Shown: positions 26,625 to 35,671, counted from the first letter of the stretch. The stretch is DNA of 64,000 bases from Owenweeksia sp963758205 (GCA_963758205.1 CAVWUM010000001.1:248001-312000), one strand, 5' to 3'. The notes: generated by a model not told the origin, from the letters alone. Made by a program: numbers and translations.

Positions 26625-26696
26625 TAGCCCCGGCAGGAATCGAACCTGCATCCTAGGTACCGGAAACCCATATACTATCCATTGTACTACGGAGCC
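26625..26696 (-). tRNA. tRNA-Arg, anticodon CCG
   Basis: 72-base cloverleaf on the minus strand, T arm and 3' acceptor strand identical to the neighbour 84 bases away: acceptor GGCTCCG / CGGGGCT, D stem GTAC / GTAT, anticodon stem TGGGT / ACCTA with loop TTCCGGT (anticodon CCG), discriminator A. It reads CGG codons. The pair looks like a duplication followed by change of the anticodon arm. Confidence 0.93.
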
Positions 26697-26806
26697 AAAA
26701 AGGGCTGCAAATTTAGAAAAGTATTTTGCTCTTACTATCCAAATGCTTTCTCATGAATAACTTCTTCGGAATAGTTTTTTCTTAACCTTTGTACAAATCA
26801 TATTTC

Positions 26807-28207
26807 ATGAAAAAAATTTTTACTCTATTGGTCTTAACGGGCCTGTCACTAACTTCATTTTCTCAGCATTTTGTTAGTGCCACCTATTTGGGAAAAACCA
26901 CGCCATTTACCTTTGCGCTGTTTACGTCAAAGGCTATTTACTCGGTAAATGCTTATAAGATTACCTACAATACAACCAACGTAGATGGTACACCAACGGT
27001 GGCCAGTGGCATGCTGGTGATACCCGAGAGTTCTTCCTGCGACTCTTTACCCATGGTGGCATATGAGCATGGTACTGTGCTTTTAAAAAGTGATGTACCC
27101 TCACGGGATAATCAGGAATCGATAATTCCAAAAGTGGTGGCCTCAACTGGCGCTATTTCTGTAGCGCCCGATTATTTGGGTCTTGGCGATAATCCCGGCT
27201 TGCACCCCTACCTCCATGCGCAAACCGAAGCTACGGCTACGGTTGATTTGATGCGGGCTGCGAGTGAATACCTCTCAGATTCCTTAAATATCTATTTCAA
27301 TAAGGAAACTTTTCTAACCGGCTATTCACAGGGCGGACATGCCGCCATGGCCACTGTAAAGCATATTCAGGATAGCGGCCTTACCGCTGAGTTTAATGTA
27401 ATTGGTGCCGGCCCTGCCAGCGGACCGTACTTTTTGAGCGGCAGCCAGGCTGAGGTATTGGTTTCAAATGCACCATACAGCAACCCGGGCTATATATGTT
27501 ACCTGCTTTTTGCCATGAACAGGGTTTACGGTAACATTTATCAGAATTATTCGGAAATATTAAAGGCTCCTTATGATACCCTGATTCCGCCTTATTTTGA
27601 TGGTACTTATGATATGAGTGTGGTAAATGCTCTTTTACCAAACACCCTTTCGGGATTTATTCAAGATACTGTTTTAATAAACTTTAGAAACGACTCCATC
27701 GGCAAAACACACCCTATATGGCAGGCACTGCTTGCGCAGGATAATTACGATTGGAAATCGAACTTTCCGATGGAACTTTACTACTGTACTATGGATGAGC
27801 AGGTAAACTTATCAAAACTCATTGGATGCAGAAGCCGCAATGACAGCCAATGGCGCTAACGTTACCGCAGTTAATAAAGGAGCATTTAACCATGGTGGAT
27901 GTGTGGTGCCTTCCCTGCAGGGAGCGCTTAATTATTTTCTTTCTTTAAAAACAGATTGTACTATAGGGGTTGATGAAATTGCGTTTTCCAAAAATTTGGA
28001 GCTTTATCCCAATCCGGCCACAGGTTGGTTTACGCTGGATGGATTTGAAGGTGCGTTAACATAAAGGTGTAAATACCTCCGGGCAGGAGATGCTAAAAGC
28101 GATTATGTAGGGGGAGCGTAAATACAGGGGGTTGGCCAACTGGTATGTATACTCTTGAAATAATTCAGGGTGACAAGAAAGCTTATAGGAAGTTGATGGT
28201 GAGGTAG
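26807..28207 (+). pseudogene. Secreted lipase/esterase with T9SS sorting domain, broken by several indels
   Basis: From the ATG at 26807 (signal peptide MKKIFTLLVLTGLSLTSFSQ) the sequence reads a secretory-lipase-like alpha/beta hydrolase: VAYEHGTVL, SVAPDYLGLGDNPG and the nucleophile elbow GYSQGGHAAM with Ser174. The frame breaks after MDEQVN: dropping one T of the TT at 27809-27810 continues it as YQNSLDAEAAMTANGANV, then the final His region GAFNHGGCVVPSLQGALNYF. The sorting domain LELYPNPATGWFTLDGFEGALT is then broken by four apparent one-base losses between 28060 and 28130, after which MYTLEIIQGDKKAYRKLMVR can still be read to the TAG at 28205. Every change is in a two-base run, so sequencing error is possible. 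Confidence 0.8.
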
Positions 28208-28217
28208 GAGGATCGGC

Positions 28218-29774
28218 TTATGAAAAGATTTTCAACCGTTTCTTTAGCTTTTCTCTATCTAGAATTCCAGTGGTATTGAAGATTTCCAAATTAAATTTTG
28301 TCGAATTGCTTCCACTCTTAACCCAATTTTCGGCTATTTCTTTTAAATCGCTAGCGCCTACTACTGCTATATCAGCATCTACACCACTGTCCATTTTTAA
28401 TCTGATAGCGTTATCTTCAGCATTTTCAGATACCTCAGAAGTAATTATCAGGAAGCATCTTACCTTTTTATTATGGCGGTCTCGAGCATCTTTGATATAA
28501 CGTTTGAATTGAGTGAGATGTGGATCAGGAAACGTATATGAGCTTCCCTGCATCAAACTCTTGTTATCCCACATAAAAAGTTCTCCGTTGTTTGTAAACT
28601 CAATACAGCCATCACAATGGTCACTATTGCTTTGACGCAGCAACTCGTGCTTAAAGATATTTGTAAATAAGTATTGAGTTGCGTATTCAAAAGCATTATC
28701 GATATCCTTGGCTTTTTTTATAATGCCCAAATTCAAGAGGTTTTTTTCATCCCGGGAGGCTAGTTGCTCAAAATATTTATAAAATACTTCGTGAGGATCA
28801 TCTGTTTTTTGAGATGCGTCAATGCTTATGAGGTTATCATAAAAAGCGATTATCTCCTCAATCTTAGTTGATTTTGTTCCCGTCTTCTTTAAGCCCTTAC
28901 ATTTTGTAGCCAATTCCTGGAGCTCAATTATGCTCAGTAGATCCAAAGCTTGTGAAGGCTTAATGCCAGCAGTAATCACTCTCTCTATCAATGAATCTTT
29001 GGAGCCCGAGGTCATTAGATTTTTATGTTTTAAGATGACCTTAATTTGTTCTGTAGTGAGTATAGATAGTAATAAGCTAAACTTATCTTCTATTAATTCA
29101 ATTTCAAGAAGTTTCTTTAGAGCGGGAGCAATCTCTTCAGGAATGACTAAAAATTTATCCTGCCCATTGCCGGGTTGATTACAGTAAAAAACCAGGCCGC
29201 ATTTTTGAAGTTCATTAATTGACTTCGATATTTCCGAAAAAGTGTGAGGCTCATTGTTAAGCTTAGGAAAGTGTCTAAGCCTAGCTAATATTATTTGTTG
29301 GTCTTTATCATTTATGTGCAGCTTTTCCCTGAGCTTTCGTAATAAGCTCATTTCATCCTTACTGATAGAATTGTCATCAAGAGCAGCTTCAAGAACAGCG
29401 GTAAAAATTGTCTCAGCATTAGGCTGAAGGTGCTTAAGTGCTTCATTACTGGAAGCAGTTTTAACTACATTTTCCTCAGCCGCTCGAGTGTACTCGATTA
29501 CTTCATTTTCAGTTGCACAATTTTCATCTTTGGAAAGAAGGGCTTTGAGAATAAACTGAGCTAATATCTTATTCGAGTAGGGTTCACCAGTAAGAATGAA
29601 GGCCTCATCAAATCTCTCCGCAACATGGTCTGGATTTTTTAAAGTTTCAATGTTGCTCTTAATTTCTTCGCGATACCCATTTTCATCTTTTTTAGGGTAT
29701 TCTTTTGTAAAACTTCGTACAATCTTTTCAAGATATAATGAACTCATCATATCAATGGCCTCAATAATGCGCAT
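28218..29774 (-). CDS. Unknown protein with SAP-like motifs and a PD-(D/E)XK nuclease-like C-terminus
   Basis: 518 residues, no signal peptide or membrane segment. I do not recognise a full-length family. A TerB-like helical patch lies at ~128-165 (LDDNSISKDEMSLLRKLREK). Two SAP-like helix-loop-helix motifs, typical of DNA binding, lie at ~240-280 (QIKVILKHKNLMTSGSKDSL then IERVITAG) and ~285-313 (LATKCKGLKKTGTKSTKIEE). The C-terminus shows a PD-(D/E)XK pattern: Asp388 in HCDGCIEF, Asp403-x-Lys405 in LFMWDNKSL, and Gln422 in LTQFKRYIKDAR, followed by a strand VRCFLIITSEV. A DNA-cleaving accessory or defence protein is an inference. It stands alone, convergent with the broken lipase gene. Confidence 0.75.
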   Translation of the reverse strand: MRIIEAIDMMSSLYLEKIVRSFTKEYPKKDENGYREEIKSNIETLKNPDHVAERFDEAFILTGEPYSNKILAQFILKALLSKDENCATENEVIEYTRAAEENVVKTASSNEALKHLQPNAETIFTAVLEAALDDNSISKDEMSLLRKLREKLHINDKDQQIILARLRHFPKLNNEPHTFSEISKSINELQKCGLVFYCNQPGNGQDKFLVIPEEIAPALKKLLEIELIEDKFSLLLSILTTEQIKVILKHKNLMTSGSKDSLIERVITAGIKPSQALDLLSIIELQELATKCKGLKKTGTKSTKIEEIIAFYDNLISIDASQKTDDPHEVFYKYFEQLASRDEKNLLNLGIIKKAKDIDNAFEYATQYLFTNIFKHELLRQSNSDHCDGCIEFTNNGELFMWDNKSLMQGSSYTFPDPHLTQFKRYIKDARDRHNKKVRCFLIITSEVSENAEDNAIRLKMDSGVDADIAVVGASDLKEIAENWVKSGSNSTKFNLEIFNTTGILDREKLKKRLKIFS

Positions 29775-29844
29775 GGTAGCTTAGATATAGTTGAACAATG
29801 ATTAGGTCAACCAAACTTAAAAAAAGAATTCTATTATAAATCAG

Positions 29845-30258
29845 CTAATCTAAATTTGAAACGCTAACCTTTTCCCTCAATTTTGCTTTCAACCAAAAAG
29901 CCATTACAGGAAAAATGATTTCCACACCCGCCACGATAGGTTGACTCGGGTCTTCAAAGCCATAAAGGATAATGCCCAGCAAACGGGCCAGGCCAGCACA
30001 AAGGAAAATGAAAATAAAGGCAGTGAGGGCTACCTGGTAGCGCTCCCGTTTCATGGCACTCCAAAAGAAGAATAGAGCAAGTCCCAGCTCCAGCCCTCCA
30101 TAAAAGGCAGTAATCTCCACTAAGGCATTTGGACTGGTTTCGGTAAAGCCGGTAATCTCGCCAAGGGTTTGCGGTCTTACCAAAAAAGTGAGGGCATAGG
30201 CCAGTAATACAATTCCGAAAAAAATGAGCAGGCCTTTTGTAAGTTTAAAGGGATTCAT
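29845..30258 (-). CDS. DUF4345 family membrane protein
   Basis: 137 residues with four predicted membrane helices: LLIFFGIVLLAYALTFLV, ITAFYGGLELGLALFFFW, VALTAFIFIFLCAGLARLLG and IVAGVEIIFPVMAFWL. The AFYGGLELGLALFF segment is the mark of DUF4345. Function unknown. It starts 17 bases after the ABC-F stop and is probably cotranscribed with it. Confidence 0.75.
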   Translation of the reverse strand: MNPFKLTKGLLIFFGIVLLAYALTFLVRPQTLGEITGFTETSPNALVEITAFYGGLELGLALFFFWSAMKRERYQVALTAFIFIFLCAGLARLLGIILYGFEDPSQPIVAGVEIIFPVMAFWLKAKLREKVSVSNLD

Positions 30259-30275
30259 TGTTTTAAGTTTTAAAG

Positions 30276-32234
30276 CTATTCCATCTCTGTTTTTTGACCT
30301 TCAGCCTCTTCCAGCTTCTTCTGCCACTTTTCCCAGTCTTCCATCAGCTTTTCCAGTTTTAGCTTTTTAGCTTCGTACTTATCGTAAAAGCCGGGTTCTT
30401 TGCTTAGCTCCTTAAACTTTTGGGGGTCGTGCATCTGCTCGTCTATGGCATCGATTTCAGCTTCCAGCTTTTCAATATCCTGCTCCAGTTTTCGCACCTG
30501 GTTTTCGGCCTGCCGTATGTCCTTGTCAAGCTGTTTCCGCTCTTCGCGGGATATGGTAGGCTTTTCGGATTTCTCTTTCGTAGCTTCCTCCTTCTTATCG
30601 CCTTCTTTTTCGAGTTGGCGGAAGTCGTCAAATTTCCTCGCTTCCAAGTATTCGTCAATTGTACCCAAAAACTGTTTCACTTTTCCGTTACGGAATTCGT
30701 AAAGCTTATCGGTAAGTCCCTGCAAAAAAGCACGGTCATGTGAAACCAGCACCAGTGTGCCGTCATATTTCATAAGGGCATTTTTTAGCATTTCCTTGCT
30801 CTTCATGTCTAGGTGGTTGGTAGGCTCATCCATCACCAAAAGGTTATAAGGGCGTAGCAAGAGTTTACACAGTGCGAGGCGCCCCTTTTCACCCCCACTC
30901 AGCACTTTCACTTTTTTCTCTACATCCTCACCAGTAAACAGGAAGGAAGCCAAATAATCCCTTGCTTTTTTGCGAAGGTCTTCCGGAGCTTCATCTTCTA
31001 CAGTTTGCAACAGGGTTATGTTACCATCCAGTGTTTTGGCCTGCTCCTGGGCGTAGTAGCCAATTTCTACATTATGACCAACTTCAAGATTGCCAGTATG
31101 GCTCAGATGTTCGGCAATTATTTTTACCAATGTGGATTTTCCCTGACCGTTCTGCCCAACAAAAGCTACTTTTTCATTGCGGTTAATTTCCATATCCACA
31201 TCTTTAAAAATAACCTTGTCATCATAACTTTTACCCAGTTTATGTGCGCTGATGGCAATTTTACCTGAGCGGGGTGCAGGTGGAAACCTGAATTTGATTT
31301 TGCTGGAGTCATCCACATCAATTTCAATTTTCTCCATCTTATCCAGTTTCTTAATAAGATTTTGAGCAAAGGATGCTTTGGAGGCCTTATAGCGGAATTT
31401 CTCGATAAGCTGCTCCGTATGCTTAATTTCCTTTTCCTGGTTCTTTTGTTCCTGTATCTGTATGTTGATGCGCTCTTCGCGAAGCTCGGTAAATTTGGTG
31501 TAGGGTACGGGATAATCATATACGGTTCCCTGTACAATTTCCACCGTGCGCTTGGTTATGTTGTCCAAAAACAGCCTGTCGTGCGAAACCATTACTATGG
31601 CGCCTTCATAGTTTTTCAGAAACTCCTCAAGCCAGATAATGGAGTTAATGTCAAGGTGGTTGGTAGGCTCATCCAGCAACAGCAAATCATTTTTGGCCAA
31701 AAGCAGTTTGGCCAGTTCAATCCGCATCCGCCAGCCTCCACTGAACTCGGTGGTTTGCCGGCCAAAGTCTTCGCGGGTAAAACCTAGTCCACTGAGTATT
31801 TTTTCAAGATCGCCATGATAGGTGTATCCGCCAACCAGGCTAAAACGCTCTGTAAGTTTGTTGAGGTCTTCAATCAGCTGCATGTAGCTGTCCGATTCGT
31901 AATCGGTGCGTACTTCCAGCTGATGGTTGATATCATCAATACCTTTTTCAATTTCCTTTATTTCACTAAAGGCCGATTCAGCTTCTTCCCAAACGGTGCG
32001 GCCATCATACAGAGGCAGCTCCTGAGGCAGATATCCCAACACAAAATCCTTTGGGGTACTTACGTTACCGGAGTCGGTGGAGATGCTCCCATTAATTACC
32101 TTCAACAGCGTGGATTTGCCCGCACCATTGCTGCCTACCAGGCCGATTTTATCAGCCGGGTTTATTAAGAATGTTACATTTCTGAATATGTGCCTGTCAT
32201 TATACTGCAGGCTGATATTGTTGATTCCTACCAT
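30276..32234 (-). CDS. ABC-F family ATPase (ribosome-associated)
   Basis: 652 residues from the ATG at 32234 (MVGINNISLQYNDRHIFRNV), preferred over a start 14 codons upstream that would overlap the promoter box. Two full ATPase cassettes without membrane helices: Walker A GSNGAGKSTLLK and GQNGQGKSTLVK, signatures EFSGGW and LSGGEKGR, Walker B LLLLDEPTNHLD and LLVMDEPTNHLD. The charged linker between the cassettes and the C-terminal coiled coil (QLDKDIRQAENQVRKLEQDI onward) fit the Uup/YdiF-type ABC-F proteins, which act on ribosomes and modulate translation. Subgroup cannot be assigned by eye. Confidence 0.93.
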   Translation of the reverse strand: MVGINNISLQYNDRHIFRNVTFLINPADKIGLVGSNGAGKSTLLKVINGSISTDSGNVSTPKDFVLGYLPQELPLYDGRTVWEEAESAFSEIKEIEKGIDDINHQLEVRTDYESDSYMQLIEDLNKLTERFSLVGGYTYHGDLEKILSGLGFTREDFGRQTTEFSGGWRMRIELAKLLLAKNDLLLLDEPTNHLDINSIIWLEEFLKNYEGAIVMVSHDRLFLDNITKRTVEIVQGTVYDYPVPYTKFTELREERINIQIQEQKNQEKEIKHTEQLIEKFRYKASKASFAQNLIKKLDKMEKIEIDVDDSSKIKFRFPPAPRSGKIAISAHKLGKSYDDKVIFKDVDMEINRNEKVAFVGQNGQGKSTLVKIIAEHLSHTGNLEVGHNVEIGYYAQEQAKTLDGNITLLQTVEDEAPEDLRKKARDYLASFLFTGEDVEKKVKVLSGGEKGRLALCKLLLRPYNLLVMDEPTNHLDMKSKEMLKNALMKYDGTLVLVSHDRAFLQGLTDKLYEFRNGKVKQFLGTIDEYLEARKFDDFRQLEKEGDKKEEATKEKSEKPTISREERKQLDKDIRQAENQVRKLEQDIEKLEAEIDAIDEQMHDPQKFKELSKEPGFYDKYEAKKLKLEKLMEDWEKWQKKLEEAEGQKTEME

Positions 32235-32241
32235 AAGTTTG

Positions 32242-32249
32242 CAAAAGTA
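32242..32249 (-). promoter_or_regulatory. Bacteroidota -7 promoter box (TACTTTTG) for the ABC-F gene
   Basis: TACTTTTG on the minus strand, 7 bases before the ATG at 32234, so the transcript is nearly leaderless. Confidence 0.5.
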
Positions 32250-32336
32250 AGGGGCGGGAAGTGATTGACCGACCACCTTTTAATCAATAAATAGTAACGA
32301 TGTGACTTAAGTTACATCAGACGCATCGTGTAGTGT

Positions 32337-32344
32337 TATTTTTG
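32337..32344 (+). promoter_or_regulatory. Bacteroidota -7 promoter box (TATTTTTG) for the DUF983 gene
   Basis: TATTTTTG lies 17 bases before the ATG at 32362. It is in the short divergent region shared with the ABC-F gene. Confidence 0.45.
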
Positions 32345-32361
32345 CCCATTCATTTACTACT

Positions 32362-32760
32362 ATGGGACTATTCAGAAAAGGCACAAAGCTGTACAGCATC
32401 TTTAACTATAAATGTCCGCGTTGCCACGAGGGGCAGGTATTTGAAAGCAAAAACCCCTACAATCTTTCTAAAATGTTTTCGATGCATGAGCATTGCAGCC
32501 ACTGCGGGTTGCGCTACATGATTGAACCTGCCTTTTTTTACGGAGCTATGTATGTGAGCTACGCGCTTACCGTGGCTCTGGGTGTAGCTACTTTTATCCT
32601 TACACACATGTTTTTCGATCCCGGGGTGTGGGAGGTAATTGGCGCCCTTGCTGCCGTATTGGTAGTTGGTTCCCCTGTGGTACTTCGCCTTTCGCGTATC
32701 ATCTGGATGAACATTTTTGTGAAGTATGATCCTGAAAAAAGAGGGGCTAATTTGAAGTGA
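32362..32760 (+). CDS. DUF983 family membrane protein
   Basis: 132 residues. The N-terminal zinc-ribbon-like pair CPRCHEGQVF and HCSHCGLRYMIEPAFFYG is the DUF983 signature, followed by two membrane helices (MYVSYALTVALGVATFILTH and WEVIGALAAVLVVGSPVVLR). Function unknown. Single gene, divergent from the ABC-F gene. Confidence 0.85.
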   Translation: MGLFRKGTKLYSIFNYKCPRCHEGQVFESKNPYNLSKMFSMHEHCSHCGLRYMIEPAFFYGAMYVSYALTVALGVATFILTHMFFDPGVWEVIGALAAVLVVGSPVVLRLSRIIWMNIFVKYDPEKRGANLK

Positions 32761-33160
32761 ATATAAAGATAATTCTCTTTTTGGGAATATTCCCTATTCG
32801 AAAATATATTTCTCCTAATTTTTTTCAGGTGGTTTGTTTTGCAGCATAAAACTACATGGATTTGAAGTATTTAGATATGTAGTAATTGTTTTACCACACT
32901 GATCGTTCTTCGCTATTTGTTCGTTTCAGCACCAAGTTAAACATATTCCTACACCCTTAGGCGCTTTAAATATCACAGTATAATCCCTACATTTTGAGTT
33001 TTCCCAATTTGAAACAACTGGTGTCTAATTTTACTAGCGTAACCGTCTGATTTTCAAATATGAAAAACTCAGGCATGGTTGTGATATAGTGCCTGACGAC
33101 TAAGCAATTACGCTAGCTCAATTTTAGAGGTCTATTTATTAACTCAACAATTAAATTACT
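32761..33160 (+). other. 400-base gene-free region ahead of the T9SS cargo cluster
   Basis: No coding sequence seen. It holds a 12-base perfect palindrome GGGAATATTCCC (32783-32794), a run of AT-rich sequence, and a nested inverted-repeat structure at 33034-33116 listed separately. No clear TAnnTTTG box could be assigned to the downstream gene. Confidence 0.6.
33034..33116 (+). ncRNA. Candidate structured 5' leader (three-way junction)
   Basis: Three perfect stems nest together: P1 CTAGCGTAA (33034-33042) with TTACGCTAG (33108-33116); P2 TTTTCA (33051) with TGAAAA (33061), 4-base loop; P3 TCAGGCA (33069-33075) with TGCCTGA (33090-33096), 14-base loop. P1 encloses P2 and P3, which gives a three-way junction 44 bases before the ATG at 33161. 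It might be a cis-regulatory RNA of the cargo gene; I know no matching family. Confidence 0.4.
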
Positions 33161-35614
33161 ATGAGAAAATTAGTATTCTCCGCCCTTGCCATGGCTGGTT
33201 TAGCTTTTGGCGCACAGGGCCAGGTTACCCAGGATTTTGAAAGTAACGATCGTAATGCCATCCGCAACAATTGCTGGATCATATGGGGATTCAACCCAGA
33301 TACAAATGGAGCTATTGCCGGATCATACTCGGCCCGCTCACAGCAATTAACTAACGCTAATGATTCTGCACAATTGGTTTCGCCTTACACTATGTTTAAT
33401 AATGGTACAGGTAACATTACCTTTTCGCACAAGCTTGATGGAAACAATGGAACCGAAAGAGTATTATATGTAGCGCTTTTTGATCAGAATGGTGATTTTG
33501 TGCAAAACCTACAAACGTATACTTACCGTTCAGGCAACGTAAATCAAAACGGAAACCCTACAGTAACTGTAAACGGTTCTATCCCTGTAACTTTTTCAGG
33601 AGTGTACCGCATAGGTTTTTATGCAACCGGTTCTGGTGGTTCAAGCCGCGCTGTTTTAGATGAGGTATCCCTGCCAGGTACCATTTCTGCCGATGCACAA
33701 ACTACTGATGGTTTTGGCGATTGTGCTCCAGTTGTACCGGCTGTAGTAAGCCAGGATTTTGAAAGTGGTGACAGAAATGCTGTGCGCACTGATTGCTGGA
33801 CTATTTTTGGTTATGATGTAAAATCAAATAATGCCATCACAGGAGGTTTCTCTGCCCGCTCTCAACAGCTAAGCAATGCTAATGATTCAGGTACTTTTAT
33901 TTCACCATTTATCAGCTTTGATGGTACTGGTGCTATTACATTTAACCATAAGCTTGATGCTAACAATGGTAGTGAAAGAGCGCTGTATGTTGATCTACTT
34001 GATGTAAACGGACAAAAAGTGCAAAACCTTCTTACCTATGTTTACCGTACAGGCAATACTTCTCAGGTAGGTGATGCCACAGCTGCAGCTATGGCTAATA
34101 TTGCCGTAAACTTTAGCGGTATTTATAAAATTGGCATCTACGCTACAGGCAGTGGTGGTAGTTCAAGAAACCTTATTGATGATGTGATGATAAGCGGAAC
34201 TAATGTAACCGATGCCAATTGTAACGCTATACTTCCTGCCGTTGTAAGTCAGGATTTTGAAAGTGGTGACAGAAATGCTGTACGCACTGATTGCTGGACT
34301 ATTTTTGGTTATGATGTAAAATCCAATGATGCCATCACAGGAGGTTTCTCGGCCCGCTCTCAGCAATTGAGCAACGCTAACGATTCAGGCACTTTTATTT
34401 CACCATTTATCAGCTTTGATGGTACTGGTGCTATTACATTTAACCACAAGCTTGATGCAAATAATGGTAACGAGCGTGCCCTGTATGTTGATCTGCTTGA
34501 TGTAAATGGTAACAAAGTTCAAAACCTTTTGAGCTACGTGTACAGAACAGGTAATGCAAGCCTGGTAGGAGATGCTACAGTGGCTGCTATGGCTAATATT
34601 CCTGTAACTTTTTCAGGAAACTACAAAGTAGCTATTTACGCTACAGGTGCATTGGGCAGCAGTCGCAATATTATTGATGATGTAATGATCAGCGGAACCA
34701 ATGTAACTGATGCCAACTGTAACCTTATCGGTGCTAAAGAATATACTTCTTCTATAGTATCAGATGGAAGCTGGAGCCTGAGCAGCGTAGTAACTACAGC
34801 TACTGCCAATAGCTACCCATGGCCTGGTGTTGGTAGTGTACCTGCCGCCAATACTTTTACCCTTCCTGTTGAACTAAGCCAGCCTTATTCATTCGTATCT
34901 ATCTCTACTGTAGATAGTACTGAGGTTGTAAAGGCCGAATCAGGAGTAACTTACTACCGCAAAGAGTTTAACCTTAGCGATAATACTGGTCTTAATGTAC
35001 GTTTCCGCATGTTTGTAGATGATAACATGCAGATTTTTGTAAACGGACAGTGGGTTGCCCTTGAGGATGATATGGGTCCTGAAAACTTCAGAACTGCCAA
35101 CCACGACCTGCTTATTAAAGCTGATAATAGCGTAATAAATGGAAATATGGGTGGTGATGCTTTTGATTATGTAACCAATGTTACGATGGATAATATCTTC
35201 CAGGTAGGGATGAATGAGATAGTACTGGCCATTCGTAACCGTACTTCTAAGCCAGATCTTGGTGGATTTTCCTTCCGTATGGATATTGACAAGAATGGAA
35301 ACAATGTGATTGAAAAATCAGGAGAGGCTAAGGCTCCAGCTGTTTCAAGCAACCCATCTGCTCTAAGTGCTGATATTTATCCAAACCCAACAAGCGGTAT
35401 AATCAATATCGCTCCATCGCAACTTGACCTTTCAAAAGAAGTTGAAGTAGCCATATTTGATATGAGTGGCCATGTGGTAATGCATAAGTCATACACCTAC
35501 AACAATATTAGTGATATGCTTAGCATGAACCTTAACGGACTTGCAAAAGGTGTTTATAGTATTAAAGTAAGCAACGGCAATGAGTCTATTGTAAAGCGTG
35601 TAGTGCTTAACTAA
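33161..35614 (+). CDS. T9SS cargo protein with three 166-174-residue repeats and a shared C-terminal module
   Basis: 817 residues. Signal peptide MRKLVFSALAMAGLAFGAQGQ. Three repeats follow (residues ~24-530), each starting with the QDFESxDRNAxR pattern and including FSARSQQL, FNHKLDANNG, LYVDLLDVNG, SGIYKIGIYATG and a DDVMISGTNVTD-type end; they look like jelly-roll carbohydrate- or ligand-binding domains. Then comes the ~190-residue module shared by all four genes of this cluster (SIVSDGSWSLSSVV ... FVDDNMQIFVNGQW ... GGFSFRMDIDK), and a type A sorting domain with IYPNPTSGIINI and a GVYSIKVSNGNESIVKRVVLN end. Secreted to the surface through the T9SS encoded at 57-62.6 kb is inferred. No enzymatic motif. 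Confidence 0.9.
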   Translation: MRKLVFSALAMAGLAFGAQGQVTQDFESNDRNAIRNNCWIIWGFNPDTNGAIAGSYSARSQQLTNANDSAQLVSPYTMFNNGTGNITFSHKLDGNNGTERVLYVALFDQNGDFVQNLQTYTYRSGNVNQNGNPTVTVNGSIPVTFSGVYRIGFYATGSGGSSRAVLDEVSLPGTISADAQTTDGFGDCAPVVPAVVSQDFESGDRNAVRTDCWTIFGYDVKSNNAITGGFSARSQQLSNANDSGTFISPFISFDGTGAITFNHKLDANNGSERALYVDLLDVNGQKVQNLLTYVYRTGNTSQVGDATAAAMANIAVNFSGIYKIGIYATGSGGSSRNLIDDVMISGTNVTDANCNAILPAVVSQDFESGDRNAVRTDCWTIFGYDVKSNDAITGGFSARSQQLSNANDSGTFISPFISFDGTGAITFNHKLDANNGNERALYVDLLDVNGNKVQNLLSYVYRTGNASLVGDATVAAMANIPVTFSGNYKVAIYATGALGSSRNIIDDVMISGTNVTDANCNLIGAKEYTSSIVSDGSWSLSSVVTTATANSYPWPGVGSVPAANTFTLPVELSQPYSFVSISTVDSTEVVKAESGVTYYRKEFNLSDNTGLNVRFRMFVDDNMQIFVNGQWVALEDDMGPENFRTANHDLLIKADNSVINGNMGGDAFDYVTNVTMDNIFQVGMNEIVLAIRNRTSKPDLGGFSFRMDIDKNGNNVIEKSGEAKAPAVSSNPSALSADIYPNPTSGIINIAPSQLDLSKEVEVAIFDMSGHVVMHKSYTYNNISDMLSMNLNGLAKGVYSIKVSNGNESIVKRVVLN
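33230..34747 (+). repeat. Three tandem coding repeats (R1 522 bp, R2 and R3 498 bp)
   Basis: Repeats start at CAGGATTTTGAAAG: 33230, 33752 and 34250. R2 and R3 have identical length (166 codons) and long identical stretches, for example over the first 100 bases; R1 is more diverged. This indicates a recent duplication of R2/R3. Confidence 0.9.
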
Positions 35615-35640
35615 TACAATAATTCTTTTTAAATATTAAG

Positions 35641-35671
35641 AGGCCGTTCCTGAAAAGGGGCGGCCTTTTTT
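35641..35671 (+). terminator. Rho-independent terminator after the 817-residue cargo gene
   Basis: 10-bp stem AGGCCGTTCC / GGGGCGGCCT (two wobbles), 6-base loop TGAAAA, six-T tail; 26 bases past the stop. Confidence 0.85.

Noticed and set aside
30400..30743. Two overlapping plus-strand frames of 100-107 codons
   Set aside because: Antisense to the Lys/Glu-rich coiled coil of the ABC-F gene, which produces long stop-free Ser/Phe-rich shadows.
32783..32794. Palindrome GGGAATATTCCC as an operator
   Set aside because: It is only 12 bases, about 370 bases from the next gene, and no second copy or known regulator site supports it.
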